Shown here: positions 37,645-47,249 of the stretch, in pieces
How the letters are laid out: each line of letters starts with the position of its first letter
Position numbering within the stretch: the first letter of the stretch is position 1
Assembly: GCA_046349875.1 (NCBI GenBank)
Contig: JAXMBN010000009.1
Location: forward strand, 100,881-164,880
Direction: 5' to 3'
Source of the DNA: JAXMBN01 sp046349875
GTDB lineage: Bacteria > Planctomycetota > Planctomycetia > Pirellulales > Pirellulaceae
Length of the DNA: 64,000 nucleotides
The notes under the pieces: generated by a model
Databases searched by the model: none
What the model was told of the DNA's origin: nothing
Seen by the model: only the letters and a program-made list of their open reading frames with translations
Made by a program: the position numbers and the translations under genes

Positions 37645-40110
37645 GTGGATAGAAGATTCATCGCGTGGCTCCTTCTGACGGCCTCGCTGTTCTTGATATG
37701 GACCAGTTTCCGGCAGCGATTTGCTCCGCCTCAGGAAACCAACGCCACGACGTCAACGGAAAACAAGAATACTCCGCGAAGCAACCCGAGCATCAGCGCG
37801 CCTCAACAAGGAGAGATTCAAGCGTTTGAAGGCAATCTTTCCAAGCACACACTCGGTTCGCTCGATCCCAAAGCAGGCTACCGGTTGCTCGTGACCTTGA
37901 GCAGTAAAGGTGCAGGGGTTGAGCGTATTGAATTGGTCGAACAAATGCAGCCTGGCAAGTTTCGCTATCGGGCTTTGGAAGGTGAGGGAGCCTATGCGGG
38001 TTATCTAGCCTTGGAAGAAACGCCTGACGGGCTCAAAGTTCGTTCGGTACCCCAAGGCTCTCCAGCATCACAAGCGATATGCAAGGAAGATGCAACTAGC
38101 GTTGGCTTGCAGGTCGGTGATGTGATCACCAAAGTCGACGAAAAGTCCGTACTCTTCTTGGATGACTGGTGGAAGATTCTTAAGAAACTCAATCCAGGAC
38201 ACAACGTCGAGTTCAAGATCGAACGCGAAATCGCGGGACAAAAGAAATCGTTGACCTTCACCACCGATCTGATCCAAACGCCAATGGATGTAGTACGCGT
38301 TGTGGACGACCAGATCAATGAGGAAGCGACGGGCAATGCTCTTCGTGATTCGTGCCTAACCACTTTAGCTCGATTGGATAACGCAGCGATTCCAGTAGGT
38401 GCGCATTCGATTGAAGGACTCGAACGGATTCTTCAAGGCTATTGGGAACCTCGTCCTCTGCAAATTGAAAATGGCATGGGGATCGAGTTCGTTTTACCAC
38501 TCGATGGTTGGATCACAAAAGCAGGTCTCAAGGGTAAGCTCGAACTCGTCAAACAGTATCGACTTAAGGGAGGCATTGCCAATGAATCGAGCAACGAGCT
38601 GAGTGGCTATGAGCTCGAGCTCAAGACGTTGGTTCGCAACACGGATACCGAAGCTCACCAGGTTTCACTTCGACAAGAGTCGTTCAATGGCCTTACCTTA
38701 GAAGGCTGGTGGTACCTCAGCAAACTCAGCCCTTATATGTTTACAGGGGCGGGATCGCGCGATGTTGTCTATTCCTCGGAAGAGCTTGGCCATCGGCTCC
38801 AGCCACGTGGGTCGATCTATTCGGCGGCGCGCGATAATCCTTCGAATGCCAGCCAGTTGTTCGTCACTCCCAATCTTTCTGCAGGCCGAAGAAGCCTTAA
38901 ATATCTTGGGGTCGATGCGCAGTTCTTCGCTGCCGCCATGCTTCCTCACCCAGAGCAACCTGATTCCATGAAGGATGTTCATCAGGCAGCTACCGAATTG
39001 TTGGCTGATCCGGTCAAAATGGCTCGCAAGCAAATGGCGGCGAATGTCGGTGCTTGGTTTGATACTCCGGTTGTAACCTTGGAACCTAACCAAGAGTTTG
39101 CGCGGAGCTATTTGTTGTTTGCTGGGCCTAAAGAACCCAAACTGCTAGAGCGTTATGGATTGGGAAACCTCATTGAATATGGATGGTTTGGTTGGGTGGC
39201 TCGACCACTCACTTGGATCCTTCACAGTTTCTATGCGGTAGCTCGCAATTACGGCATCGCCATTATCATGTTGACGGTTTTGGTGCGAAGCTGCATGTTT
39301 CCTCTAAGCCGGAATGCAGCGCTGAACGCTCAGAAGATGCAAGAAGTGGCACCAGAGCTCAAACGCATCAATGATCAATACAAAGACGATTGGGAAAAGC
39401 GAACCAAAGCAACCCAAGAAGTTTACAAGAAAGCCAATTTCAATCCGATGGCTGGTTGCTTGCCCCTCTTCGTGCAACTTCCGATCTTCATCGGACTCTA
39501 CCGCGCGGTTTCGACCGACATTCATCTACGTCAGCAAGCGTTGATCCCGGGCCTTGAATGGTGCTCCAATCTTGCAGGCCCAGACATGCTCTTGGAATGG
39601 AGTACCTGGATGCCCGATTTCATCGCGGGCAAAGGGACCGGCTGGTTCGGACCGTACTTCAATTTGCTTCCCATCATCACCATTACGCTGTTCATCATTC
39701 AGCAAAAGGTCCTGATGCCTAAGGCGACGGACGAACAGCAACAGATGACCCAAACCATGATGATGTACATGACCATCTTCATGGGAGTTCTCTTCTTCAA
39801 AGTTCCTGCGGGACTCTGCCTTTACTTTATCACCTCGAGTACTTGGTCCCTCGTCGAACGTCGGTTGGTCAAGAAGATGGTGCCGACCAAACCGGTGGAA
39901 GTAGCTACCGATGTTGGGGCATTGAAGGCAGATGCCAAACAAGCGGAAAAGTCTGAAAAGAATGATCCTTTCCGCGCCAAACCGAAAAGTGCTCAATCGC
40001 GATCGCAACGACCTGAAAAACTATCGGATGTCTTTCCTTGGATGAGTCGTTTTGAAAAGAAGGAAGAAAAGGACTCTTCCAAACCCAAGCAAGACAAACG
40101 TAAGAAGTAA
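37645..40110 (+). CDS. yidC: Membrane protein insertase YidC with PDZ-like insert
   Basis: YidC inserts membrane proteins into the inner membrane, alone or with SecYEG. The N-terminal anchor is RRFIAWLLLTASLFLIW. The periplasmic part has a PDZ-like segment at about residues 125-210 (VRSVPQGSPAS, GLQVGDVITKVDEKSV). The 60KD_IMP domain at about 520-745 includes the conserved arginine in TVLVRSCMFPLS, the cytoplasmic helical loop, and GCLPLFVQLPIFIGLY. The tail is lysine-rich. The GTG at 37645 is preferred; the frame is open to 37573. At about 821 residues it is longer than Proteobacterial YidC (about 550). Usual neighbours (rnpA, rpmH) are absent. Confidence 0.93.
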   Translation: MDRRFIAWLLLTASLFLIWTSFRQRFAPPQETNATTSTENKNTPRSNPSISAPQQGEIQAFEGNLSKHTLGSLDPKAGYRLLVTLSSKGAGVERIELVEQMQPGKFRYRALEGEGAYAGYLALEETPDGLKVRSVPQGSPASQAICKEDATSVGLQVGDVITKVDEKSVLFLDDWWKILKKLNPGHNVEFKIEREIAGQKKSLTFTTDLIQTPMDVVRVVDDQINEEATGNALRDSCLTTLARLDNAAIPVGAHSIEGLERILQGYWEPRPLQIENGMGIEFVLPLDGWITKAGLKGKLELVKQYRLKGGIANESSNELSGYELELKTLVRNTDTEAHQVSLRQESFNGLTLEGWWYLSKLSPYMFTGAGSRDVVYSSEELGHRLQPRGSIYSAARDNPSNASQLFVTPNLSAGRRSLKYLGVDAQFFAAAMLPHPEQPDSMKDVHQAATELLADPVKMARKQMAANVGAWFDTPVVTLEPNQEFARSYLLFAGPKEPKLLERYGLGNLIEYGWFGWVARPLTWILHSFYAVARNYGIAIIMLTVLVRSCMFPLSRNAALNAQKMQEVAPELKRINDQYKDDWEKRTKATQEVYKKANFNPMAGCLPLFVQLPIFIGLYRAVSTDIHLRQQALIPGLEWCSNLAGPDMLLEWSTWMPDFIAGKGTGWFGPYFNLLPIITITLFIIQQKVLMPKATDEQQQMTQTMMMYMTIFMGVLFFKVPAGLCLYFITSSTWSLVERRLVKKMVPTKPVEVATDVGALKADAKQAEKSEKNDPFRAKPKSAQSRSQRPEKLSDVFPWMSRFEKKEEKDSSKPKQDKRKK

Positions 40111-40142
40111 GCAGTAACCGGTCTGCGATTTCTTCACCTTCC

Positions 40143-40172
40143 CTCGCGAGCGATCGAAGGATCAATCGCGAG
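40143..40172. terminator. Possible convergent terminator hairpin
   Basis: CTCGCGA and TCGCGAG pair across a 16-base loop that contains a further GAT/ATC pair. It lies between the convergent yidC and sigma54-activator stops and overlaps the latter's last codons. No T-tract is present. Confidence 0.3.
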
Positions 40173-41985
40173 CGATGCCGTGGGTTTCTAATTTGCGGTA
40201 GAGCGTAGCGCGGCTAATTCCGAGCAAGTCGGATGCTTGTGGGATATTGCCTTGGGTCCGCTTGAGAGCCTCTTCGATCAGCCGCTTTTCCCAGATATCA
40301 ATTTTGAGCGTATCGAGCGTTTCTTCTTCGACATCATGAAGACCCAAATCCTGGGGTTGAATGGTATCATCAGCGGCCATCACAACCGCGGAATCGATAA
40401 CGTTTCGCAATTGGCGAACGTTGCCGGGCCAGGAATAGGTGAGCAGCTTCTTCCGTGCAGCATCGCTCAATGACAACTTGATTCGACCGCGCAATCGCTT
40501 GAAATGTTCTACGAAGGAATCAACGAGCATTTCGATATCGCTTCCACGTTCGCGCAATGGTGGAATCCAAAGTTCGAATACGCTTAGTCGATAAAACAGA
40601 TCTTCGCGAAACTTCTTAGCGCGTACCAATTCCTTGAGGTCACGGTTCGTGGCCGCAATAACGCGAACATCTACCCGCACTTCACGATTGGATCCCACGG
40701 GGAGAAACGGATGATTCTCGAGCACTCTCAAAAGCTTCGCTTGTCCCTCGAGAGTGAGTTCGCCGATTTCATCCAGAAACAAGGTTCCGTTGTCGGCCTG
40801 CTGAAACCAACCGACGTGATCCTTATCCGCTCCGGTAAATGCACCTTTTTTGTGTCCGAACAGATGGCTTTCGATCAATTCGGCGGGAATGGCCGCGCAG
40901 TTGACGCACAGGAGAGGCCGGTGACTACGGGTGCTAGCTCGATGAATGGCTCGCGCGACAAGCTCTTTTCCCGACCCGCTTTCACCCCGGACGAGAACCG
41001 ATCCACCCGCCTTGGCCACGCGAGCGATCCGATCTTTGAGAGCCCGCATGGGGGCGCTTTCTCCCAAGAGTTCACTGAACTCGGCATTCTTCTCCACCAG
41101 TCGATCGCGACTTAGTTGGAGCTGAGCCATGCGTTGAGCTCGCAGCAATGCCGATCCTAAAATACCCGACAAAGATATCACGAAATCAAAGTCTGCTTCG
41201 TCGAACTTTGCGTTCTCGCGATAGACGTGGATTGCCCCCACGGTCTTGCCTTCTTCTAACAACGGCGCGCAGATGGCATCGGCCACCTGCTTCATTTGAC
41301 CGTTCGTTTCGTGGTTTTCCGATTTAAGCCAAATGGCCTTCCCCTCTCGACAAACCAAATCGGTGAGTTTTGTGTTGAGTCGGATGGCATTGGCTTTGTC
41401 GGCCGGAAGGATGGTTTGCGGCCGCAATTGGCCAGAGGATTCTGTCCACAACAACCCAACGACGCTGGCCTTCGTGCGAGCCGTTAAGACGTCGAGAGCC
41501 AACTCGGAAATTCCACGAACGCACTCCATTCCCAGCAATCGATAGCTGAGCTGGAAGAGGTCGAGAAGATCTTGGCGTCGTTGCTGATCTTGAAGGGCCC
41601 CCAGCGCGGAAACCGAACTTCCCATGCCCGTCATATCCGCATCTTGGATCAAGACTTGATTGGGCTGGCTGATGTCGACAGTGGCTTCTTCATCGGGATG
41701 AATGAATCGAAATTCCGTATTTCCGATTCGGACCCGAGAACCATCGACCAAGGTCGCTTCATGTACCGTTTGGCCATCCATTTGCGTCCCATTGCGACTG
41801 CCGCAATCGCGCAGGTACCAACGACCATCTTGAAAACTTATGGTGGCATGAACCCGTGAGGCGAGGGGATCGGAAATCGTTATTTGACAATCGGACCCGC
41901 GGCCTACCTGGTATTCTTTGCCTTTTTCAATGGAAAAGATCCGGTCGGTATCAGGCCCCCGGACCACCTTTAGCTTCGCAATCAT
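40162..41985 (-). CDS. Sigma54-dependent activator with FHA and GAF domains
   Basis: The 607-residue protein has an N-terminal FHA domain (GRGSDCQITI, SRVHATI, GSRNGT), which binds phosphothreonine peptides, then a GAF-like sensor region (about 130-290). The AAA+ domain has Walker A GESGSGKE, the sigma54-contact motif GAFTGA, Walker B TLFLDEIGEL, and is followed by a Fis-type helix-turn-helix (ASDLLGISRATLYRKL). The combination suggests control by a Ser/Thr kinase rather than by a receiver domain. The ATG at 41985 is preferred to 42018. Its target promoters are not identified here. Confidence 0.92.
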   Translation of the reverse strand: MIAKLKVVRGPDTDRIFSIEKGKEYQVGRGSDCQITISDPLASRVHATISFQDGRWYLRDCGSRNGTQMDGQTVHEATLVDGSRVRIGNTEFRFIHPDEEATVDISQPNQVLIQDADMTGMGSSVSALGALQDQQRRQDLLDLFQLSYRLLGMECVRGISELALDVLTARTKASVVGLLWTESSGQLRPQTILPADKANAIRLNTKLTDLVCREGKAIWLKSENHETNGQMKQVADAICAPLLEEGKTVGAIHVYRENAKFDEADFDFVISLSGILGSALLRAQRMAQLQLSRDRLVEKNAEFSELLGESAPMRALKDRIARVAKAGGSVLVRGESGSGKELVARAIHRASTRSHRPLLCVNCAAIPAELIESHLFGHKKGAFTGADKDHVGWFQQADNGTLFLDEIGELTLEGQAKLLRVLENHPFLPVGSNREVRVDVRVIAATNRDLKELVRAKKFREDLFYRLSVFELWIPPLRERGSDIEMLVDSFVEHFKRLRGRIKLSLSDAARKKLLTYSWPGNVRQLRNVIDSAVVMAADDTIQPQDLGLHDVEEETLDTLKIDIWEKRLIEEALKRTQGNIPQASDLLGISRATLYRKLETHGIARD

Positions 41986-42516
41986 TCCCTGAACATCTCC
42001 TTCCTCAATGATAGCCAAGTAGGGATTTAATTCCCAAGCTAAAAGTAGTGTTCAATTGTGAATTCCTTTGGAAACTTCGAAGCTCGAACGGTGTTCTTGG
42101 GAGTATCAGAATGGGCGAGTTAAGAACTTTTGCTTCGTCATTGGGGGGAAGGCTGTCCAATTTGGTATGATGCACCATTGTTGCGAATGATTTGTGTTTG
42201 GGTTCAGGCCTAGGGAATGGCGGGCATTCGAAGATTGTAGGATGCGTTGATATCTTGCGGTGAAGGAGAATGCCAACGCAAACGGACCCCTGAAATTGCA
42301 GGGGACGAAAACGCTGAACTCAAATGCTACGCAACATCGCCAAGGTCGGATCGAGCAACAACTTGCCGAATCGACCTCGCGGTAAAATCGTACAAGTGTC
42401 GGCAGTTGACGTCCCCAGAGCTTTGTTCAGAACGGTGAGATCATCCGAAGGACCGGACCGGCATCCTCCCCGAACCTGTACGATTTCCTTATCACATCCT
42501 TGTTTATTCGCTTAGG
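41986..42516. other. Long intergenic region upstream of the ECF sigma gene
   Basis: About 530 bases divide the divergent activator and sigma factor genes. No coding frame is convincing. A TTGGGG/TATGAT pair at 42142-42172 with a 19-base spacer is a weak promoter-like match towards the sigma gene. The length suggests a long leader for the sigma factor mRNA. Confidence 0.4.
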
Positions 42517-43233
42517 TTGGAAGTCTTGAGTGAATCTTCGTCTTTGCCATCGCGTCCACCGAAGCCAACCGCAAGTGAGGCTATCGAGAACGCACATCTC
42601 GACCCAGACGTCGAACTTATGCTGCGGGTGAAGAACGATGATTCAGTCGCGTATCGCCTTTTGCTGGAAAAGTATCAACCGCGAGTCATTCGATTGATGT
42701 TGTCGTGGGTCGGGTCCCGCGAGCACGCGGAGGATCTTGCCCAAGAAGTTTTCCTTCGAGTGTACCGATCTCGCAAGTCGTATGAACCGACCGCCAAATT
42801 TACGACCTGGTTATTCCGTATCGCCAATAATCTCGGAAACAACGCGGTACGGGACCGCTCTCGAAGAAAAGAATTTCAGATCGCTAAGAGCGATGCCGTA
42901 TCGACAACCTCCGTGTTAATTGAGAATATCGCCACCGCGCCGAGCGGAGCGATGCCAACCAGAAAACTCGATGCTTCCGAACGTGCTATGATGGTCCAGC
43001 AAGCGGTGCAGGCCCTTGGCGAGCGTCAAAGGATTGCACTGACGCTTTCCAAATTCGAAGGACTCAGTTACCAAGAGATCGCGGACTCGATGGATATGTC
43101 AGTCAAGGCAGTCAAATCGTTGCTAAGTCGCGCCCGCGTAAATCTTCGTTTACTTTTGCAGCCCTATATTGATCAAGGCCTTCCCCCTTCCAACCAACCG
43201 ACCATCGATTTAACTGAGGACGATGAATCATGA
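42517..43233 (+). CDS. ECF-type RNA polymerase sigma factor
   Basis: The 238-residue protein has region 2 (DLAQEVFLRVYRSR, TWLFRIANN) and region 4 (ALGERQRIALTLSKFEGLSYQEIADSM, KAVKSLLSRARVNLR) of sigma-70 family ECF factors. It directs RNA polymerase to a specific set of promoters. The start is a TTG at 42517 with no strong ribosome binding site; a later start is possible but would cut into the N-terminal extension only. The stop overlaps the next gene's start by 4 bases, typical of a sigma/anti-sigma pair. Confidence 0.93.
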   Translation: MEVLSESSSLPSRPPKPTASEAIENAHLDPDVELMLRVKNDDSVAYRLLLEKYQPRVIRLMLSWVGSREHAEDLAQEVFLRVYRSRKSYEPTAKFTTWLFRIANNLGNNAVRDRSRRKEFQIAKSDAVSTTSVLIENIATAPSGAMPTRKLDASERAMMVQQAVQALGERQRIALTLSKFEGLSYQEIADSMDMSVKAVKSLLSRARVNLRLLLQPYIDQGLPPSNQPTIDLTEDDES

Positions 43234-44546
43234 ACGATTCAAATCAACAGGAAGTCGATGAGCTTCTAACCGCTTACCTCGATGGAGAACTCAGCGACAC
43301 CGAGCGACTGCGATTGCAACATCGCTTGGCCGATGAGCCGGTGCTTCGCGACCGATTGGCAGAGCTCCAGAAGGCATGGGACCTTCTGGATGATCTGCCC
43401 GAAACCCCGATCAATCAAGAGTTCACCAAAAGCACGCTTGAGCTTGTGACTCTGGGAGCGGAACAAGGTTGGGATGCAATCGACGCATCCAAGCGCGTCA
43501 AAACCAATCGGATGCAGGGCCCCAAACTGATCGCCTGGGTGGCGTTTCTAAGCGTGCTCGTCGGTATTGGTTCCGGTGCCGCCTTCCGATACTCGCAAAC
43601 ACGTTCCGAACTCAAAGCTTTGATGCCCATTGCCTACATGGTGGGACTGAAGGCAACCGATCGCATCGCCGTCATCGAAGATATCGCGCATTTGGACGAT
43701 CTTGATTATGCTTTGGAACACCCAGAGATTTTTGATTCCAAAATCCTTCCACCGATTCCAGTGGAACTCAAAGACAGAGCTAAATGGGTAGAGAATCTCA
43801 CGGCTACCCAACAATCGATGCTCTGGGCGAACGAACGAAACTGGAATCGCCTTCCAGCCGACGAAAAAGAAAAGTACTTACAGCTTTCCAATGAAGTCAA
43901 TACGCGACAAGACGCGGAACGATTGAAGAATGTTCTTGCTCTGGTGAACAATATTTACGACGACAAGAACAACGACCTCTTAATGCTGAAAAACTCGGTG
44001 GAGGTACCGCGATCCGAACGAGTGAAGCAGGTCTTTTATCGCAAGTTGGGCGAATACTATTTCACTCATCTAGATGAAAACGACAAAGATGTATTGCTCT
44101 ATTGGATGCAAACGCTGATGTCCGAACCGGACCTGAATCTGCGTGGTGTCTTCTTCAATTATTACGGCGATTATCGACGCGCATTGCTTCGCGATATCTT
44201 CACCGACCCGTCGATGATGCAGCATATCAAACAATTGATGACAGGCGAATTCAAGCATCCCAAGAAGGACATTGCCTTATCGCTTCGCGCCCAGAGGATT
44301 CTGGCCAATGCCGACACACAAGATCGCTTTTCGAACAAAGCTGCACTGCTAACCGATGCGATCGAAGAAGCCTGGCGTCCACTACCCGACTTTGCCAAGG
44401 TATTGGAAGCCTATCAAACGTGGCCCGAGGAAGTGCGGGACGAGTTCGAATTCAAGAACTACGAAGACATGCGTTTCAAAGTGATGTTTGAAACATCCAT
44501 GCGCAACCGCCAAAACCGAGAGCGACGCGATTCCCAAAATCGCTAA
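43230..44546 (+). CDS. Probable anti-sigma factor, single-pass membrane protein
   Basis: The 438-residue protein has an N-terminal helical segment (ELLTAYLDGELSDTERLRLQ) like anti-sigma domains, one membrane helix near residue 95 (LIAWVAFLSVLVGIGSGAAF) and a long C-terminal part rich in charged helices, probably outside. The zinc motif HxxxCxxC of the ZAS class is absent. The tight overlap with the ECF gene and the domain order support the role. The sensed signal is unknown. Confidence 0.8.
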   Translation: MNDSNQQEVDELLTAYLDGELSDTERLRLQHRLADEPVLRDRLAELQKAWDLLDDLPETPINQEFTKSTLELVTLGAEQGWDAIDASKRVKTNRMQGPKLIAWVAFLSVLVGIGSGAAFRYSQTRSELKALMPIAYMVGLKATDRIAVIEDIAHLDDLDYALEHPEIFDSKILPPIPVELKDRAKWVENLTATQQSMLWANERNWNRLPADEKEKYLQLSNEVNTRQDAERLKNVLALVNNIYDDKNNDLLMLKNSVEVPRSERVKQVFYRKLGEYYFTHLDENDKDVLLYWMQTLMSEPDLNLRGVFFNYYGDYRRALLRDIFTDPSMMQHIKQLMTGEFKHPKKDIALSLRAQRILANADTQDRFSNKAALLTDAIEEAWRPLPDFAKVLEAYQTWPEEVRDEFEFKNYEDMRFKVMFETSMRNRQNRERRDSQNR

Positions 44547-45497
44547 TCAATCTTCGTCGTCTTCGTCATCAAAATCGGGATGCATTGGATCATCTGCATC
44601 GAAGAAGAAATCCCCTAGGCCTAAGGGAACATTGGATCCTCCGAGCGATCGCTTCTTGCGTTCCGACATGGCTTCGAGATCGAGTGCCTCTTCTCCCAAG
44701 CAATACTCCAAGGCCTCGCGCCATACACGATCCTTGGCAATGGGATGTGTCGAATCCTGCGCTAAGCGTTTGATGGCGTAGCGAAGCAGATTGAGTCCAT
44801 CGCGAGCCGAGAAATCGAGCTTGAGAGAATGTGCATTTTGAAGAAAATCCACCGTCAATGCCAACAATTCGGGCTCAGCAAACGGCAAGTGATACTGCAG
44901 GATGGCCATTTCATCCGAGCGGCTCGGAAAGCCGAGAGGCAAGGTCGGTTGAAGTCGGCTGAGTATGTAATCCGGGATCTCGTAAGTTGAATCATCTTGG
45001 TTCATGGTCACCGCGCATCGAAAATCCACGTGAGCCGGAATGGTGATCCCTGCCACGATCGATTCAACGTAGCGACGTTGATCAAATAGCGGCGCAAGGC
45101 TCGCCCACGATTTCTCATTCATGCGGTTCCCTTCATCGAGAACGCAGACGCCACCGCGAATCATCGCTGTAACCAACGGAGATGCATGGTATGCGATCTT
45201 GCCATCACCAGAGAGCACGGGGGTTACCAACAAGTCTTCGGGACGTGTATCCGCCGTACATTGATAGATATAGAGCTCCTGATTGCGTTGTTTCGCGGCG
45301 GCCATGGCCAATGCCGTTTTGCCAACACCGGGAACTCCCACCAATCGTGGCGTTAACGGCAGGTCCTTGGGATCTACGGTAAGCCAGCAGGCATGCAACT
45401 GACGGAGCACTTCGGTTTGTCCGATCCATTGCGTTTCTTGCGTTAACGGATTGCCCAACTTCAAATGGACGCCATCAATATCAACGATCGCACTCAT
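44547..45497 (-). CDS. MoxR-type AAA+ ATPase
   Basis: The protein of about 316 residues (ATG 45497) has Walker A GVPGVGKTAL, a Walker B with CVLDEGNRM and sensor-type sequence VTMNQDDS, as in AAA_5/MoxR-like ATPases, which act as chaperones for metal insertion or complex assembly, often with a vWA protein. No vWA partner is adjacent; the nearest is the TadG-like gene 16 kb away. The C-terminus ends in an acidic run (DFDDEDDED). Its start is 66 bases after the stop of the acyl-CoA ligase gene on the same strand. Confidence 0.85.
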   Translation of the reverse strand: MSAIVDIDGVHLKLGNPLTQETQWIGQTEVLRQLHACWLTVDPKDLPLTPRLVGVPGVGKTALAMAAAKQRNQELYIYQCTADTRPEDLLVTPVLSGDGKIAYHASPLVTAMIRGGVCVLDEGNRMNEKSWASLAPLFDQRRYVESIVAGITIPAHVDFRCAVTMNQDDSTYEIPDYILSRLQPTLPLGFPSRSDEMAILQYHLPFAEPELLALTVDFLQNAHSLKLDFSARDGLNLLRYAIKRLAQDSTHPIAKDRVWREALEYCLGEEALDLEAMSERKKRSLGGSNVPLGLGDFFFDADDPMHPDFDDEDDED

Positions 45498-45563
45498 ACT
45501 GTACTGTTCTTCTCGCGGCAATGAATCCCAAAATGTTACGACGGAAGGATCGCGATGATACAC

Positions 45564-47249
45564 CTAACCCTGCCGTTCAAAGAGCTTCGCTATTGTATCG
45601 GAGAAAAGCTCTTGAATGCGAGGGCGGACGAGACTTCCTTTACTGGTTAGCGTTCCGTTTTCTTCGGAAAACGGTGAGGCCAACAAAACAACCCGTTGCG
45701 GTCGCTCATACTTCGGCCGATGCGATAAAACGTTTTCAATGTTCTGCAGCCATTTCATTTCGTCAAGCTCTTGGTATATTGCGTCCTCGGTCGTGGAGTC
45801 CAAGTTGGTACGAGACGAACGGGGTACCATCAAAGCCGCCACAAAGTCTTGTTCATTTCCAAGCACCATCACCTGGTGAAGATCCAAGTGGCTTAGTAGT
45901 TCGTTTTCAACATCGAGTGGATACACTTTCCGCCCAGTACTCAACACGATGCAGTCGTCACTTCGCCCTTTCATCCGCATGGCACCACTCGAAAGAGTTT
46001 CGACCACATCACCAGTATCCAACCATCCTTCGCGGATTCGCAGCTGAGTTCTTTCTGGATCCTTCCAATACCCTTTCATGATATTCGGACCGCGAACCCA
46101 CAACCGTTGATCGCGATCGACGCGACATTCCACACCTGCAACCGGCGGTCCGATGTCTTCGCCTAACGTCGATGAACGAACTCTCTCGAGCCATTCTGAC
46201 CAATGATTCCGGTAATAACTCCACTCGGCTTCGCTTCGAACGAGCGAGCGTTGGGAACAAACCACCGGAGATGTTTCAGTTAGCCCATATCCTTGGTGAA
46301 TCGGGAGCCCCAAGTGGCGAAAGAAGAGAGCCGTTCCCGAGGGTAGGCCAGCTCCGCCACTGGCCAGCATCCGTATGCGATTTCCTAATCGTTGGTGGAT
46401 GCAATGGAGCGCATCATCCTTCTGATTCTCCAGCATTGATTGCAGGTCTTTGTAGATCTTGGGAACCGCGTTGAGCAACGTCGGTTGCAATCGAGGGGCC
46501 CAATACCAAAGAGCATCGATCGATGCCACCGAGGCAAGCATGGAGCGACTTAAGATCCAGGTCGTGAACTCGCAAGTTCGAGCGTAAGCATGGGCGAACG
46601 AAAGGAGATTGATTCGCAAATCAGATTCAAACTGCGGCATCGCATCGAGCTTCGCCCGAGCATTGCTCATCAGATTGCGATGCGAAAGCACTACACCCTT
46701 GCGGACGCCAGATGTCCCCGAAGTGATGAGGATGTTGGCAGGCCAATCCGGATCAATACGACAGCAATCCCATGGATTGTCGAGTGCGTCATCACGATGC
46801 CACGTCCAGACTTCGCATGGCGAATCGATCACATTGCTGCTGTCCAGCTCATGCGCACTCATCGACAGCGCGATGCTACCCTGCAACGAAGAGGTGGGTT
46901 CCGCTTCTTCTACTATCCAATCAGCTTCTAACCATTTTGCATCTTGGACTAAGCCATGATGTGGTCGTTTGCGATCGATGGGAATGTGAACAGCACCGAG
47001 CGCTGCACATGCTGCGTCAACCAATATCCAACCTAGTCCATTTGGTAAGTAGCTGAGAACGCGATTCGACGGTCCAATCCCCTTCCTCTTCCAATCCCAC
47101 GCCAAGGCAACACAAGCGCGGTCGAGATCGCTCCAAGTCCAAGAGACGAGCGATGGCCCATGAAGTTGATACCAAGCGATCGAATGCGGCGCTCGCCGAG
47201 CGTTCTCTTGAAACGCATCGAACAGGGTCGCTGAATAATCATCCACCAT
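45564..47249 (-). CDS. AMP-binding long-chain acyl-CoA ligase-like protein
   Basis: The 561-residue adenylating enzyme has ILITSGTSGVRKGVVLSH (the phosphate loop, with R in place of the usual P before KG), QGYGLTETSPVV, LDTGDVV and a C-terminal TLTSKGSLVR holding the likely catalytic lysine. It would activate a fatty or aromatic acid as acyl-AMP and then acyl-CoA. The ATG at 47249 overlaps the end of cdd in ATGGTGGATGA; the frame is open to 47282. Substrate not predictable. Confidence 0.88.
   Translation of the reverse strand: MVDDYSATLFDAFQENARRAPHSIAWYQLHGPSLVSWTWSDLDRACVALAWDWKRKGIGPSNRVLSYLPNGLGWILVDAACAALGAVHIPIDRKRPHHGLVQDAKWLEADWIVEEAEPTSSLQGSIALSMSAHELDSSNVIDSPCEVWTWHRDDALDNPWDCCRIDPDWPANILITSGTSGVRKGVVLSHRNLMSNARAKLDAMPQFESDLRINLLSFAHAYARTCEFTTWILSRSMLASVASIDALWYWAPRLQPTLLNAVPKIYKDLQSMLENQKDDALHCIHQRLGNRIRMLASGGAGLPSGTALFFRHLGLPIHQGYGLTETSPVVCSQRSLVRSEAEWSYYRNHWSEWLERVRSSTLGEDIGPPVAGVECRVDRDQRLWVRGPNIMKGYWKDPERTQLRIREGWLDTGDVVETLSSGAMRMKGRSDDCIVLSTGRKVYPLDVENELLSHLDLHQVMVLGNEQDFVAALMVPRSSRTNLDSTTEDAIYQELDEMKWLQNIENVLSHRPKYERPQRVVLLASPFSEENGTLTSKGSLVRPRIQELFSDTIAKLFERQG

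Noticed and set aside
44547..45497. MoxR ATPase as part of a MoxR-vWA defence or metal-insertion system
   Set aside because: No vWA partner, protease or nuclease lies beside it; neighbours are metabolic.
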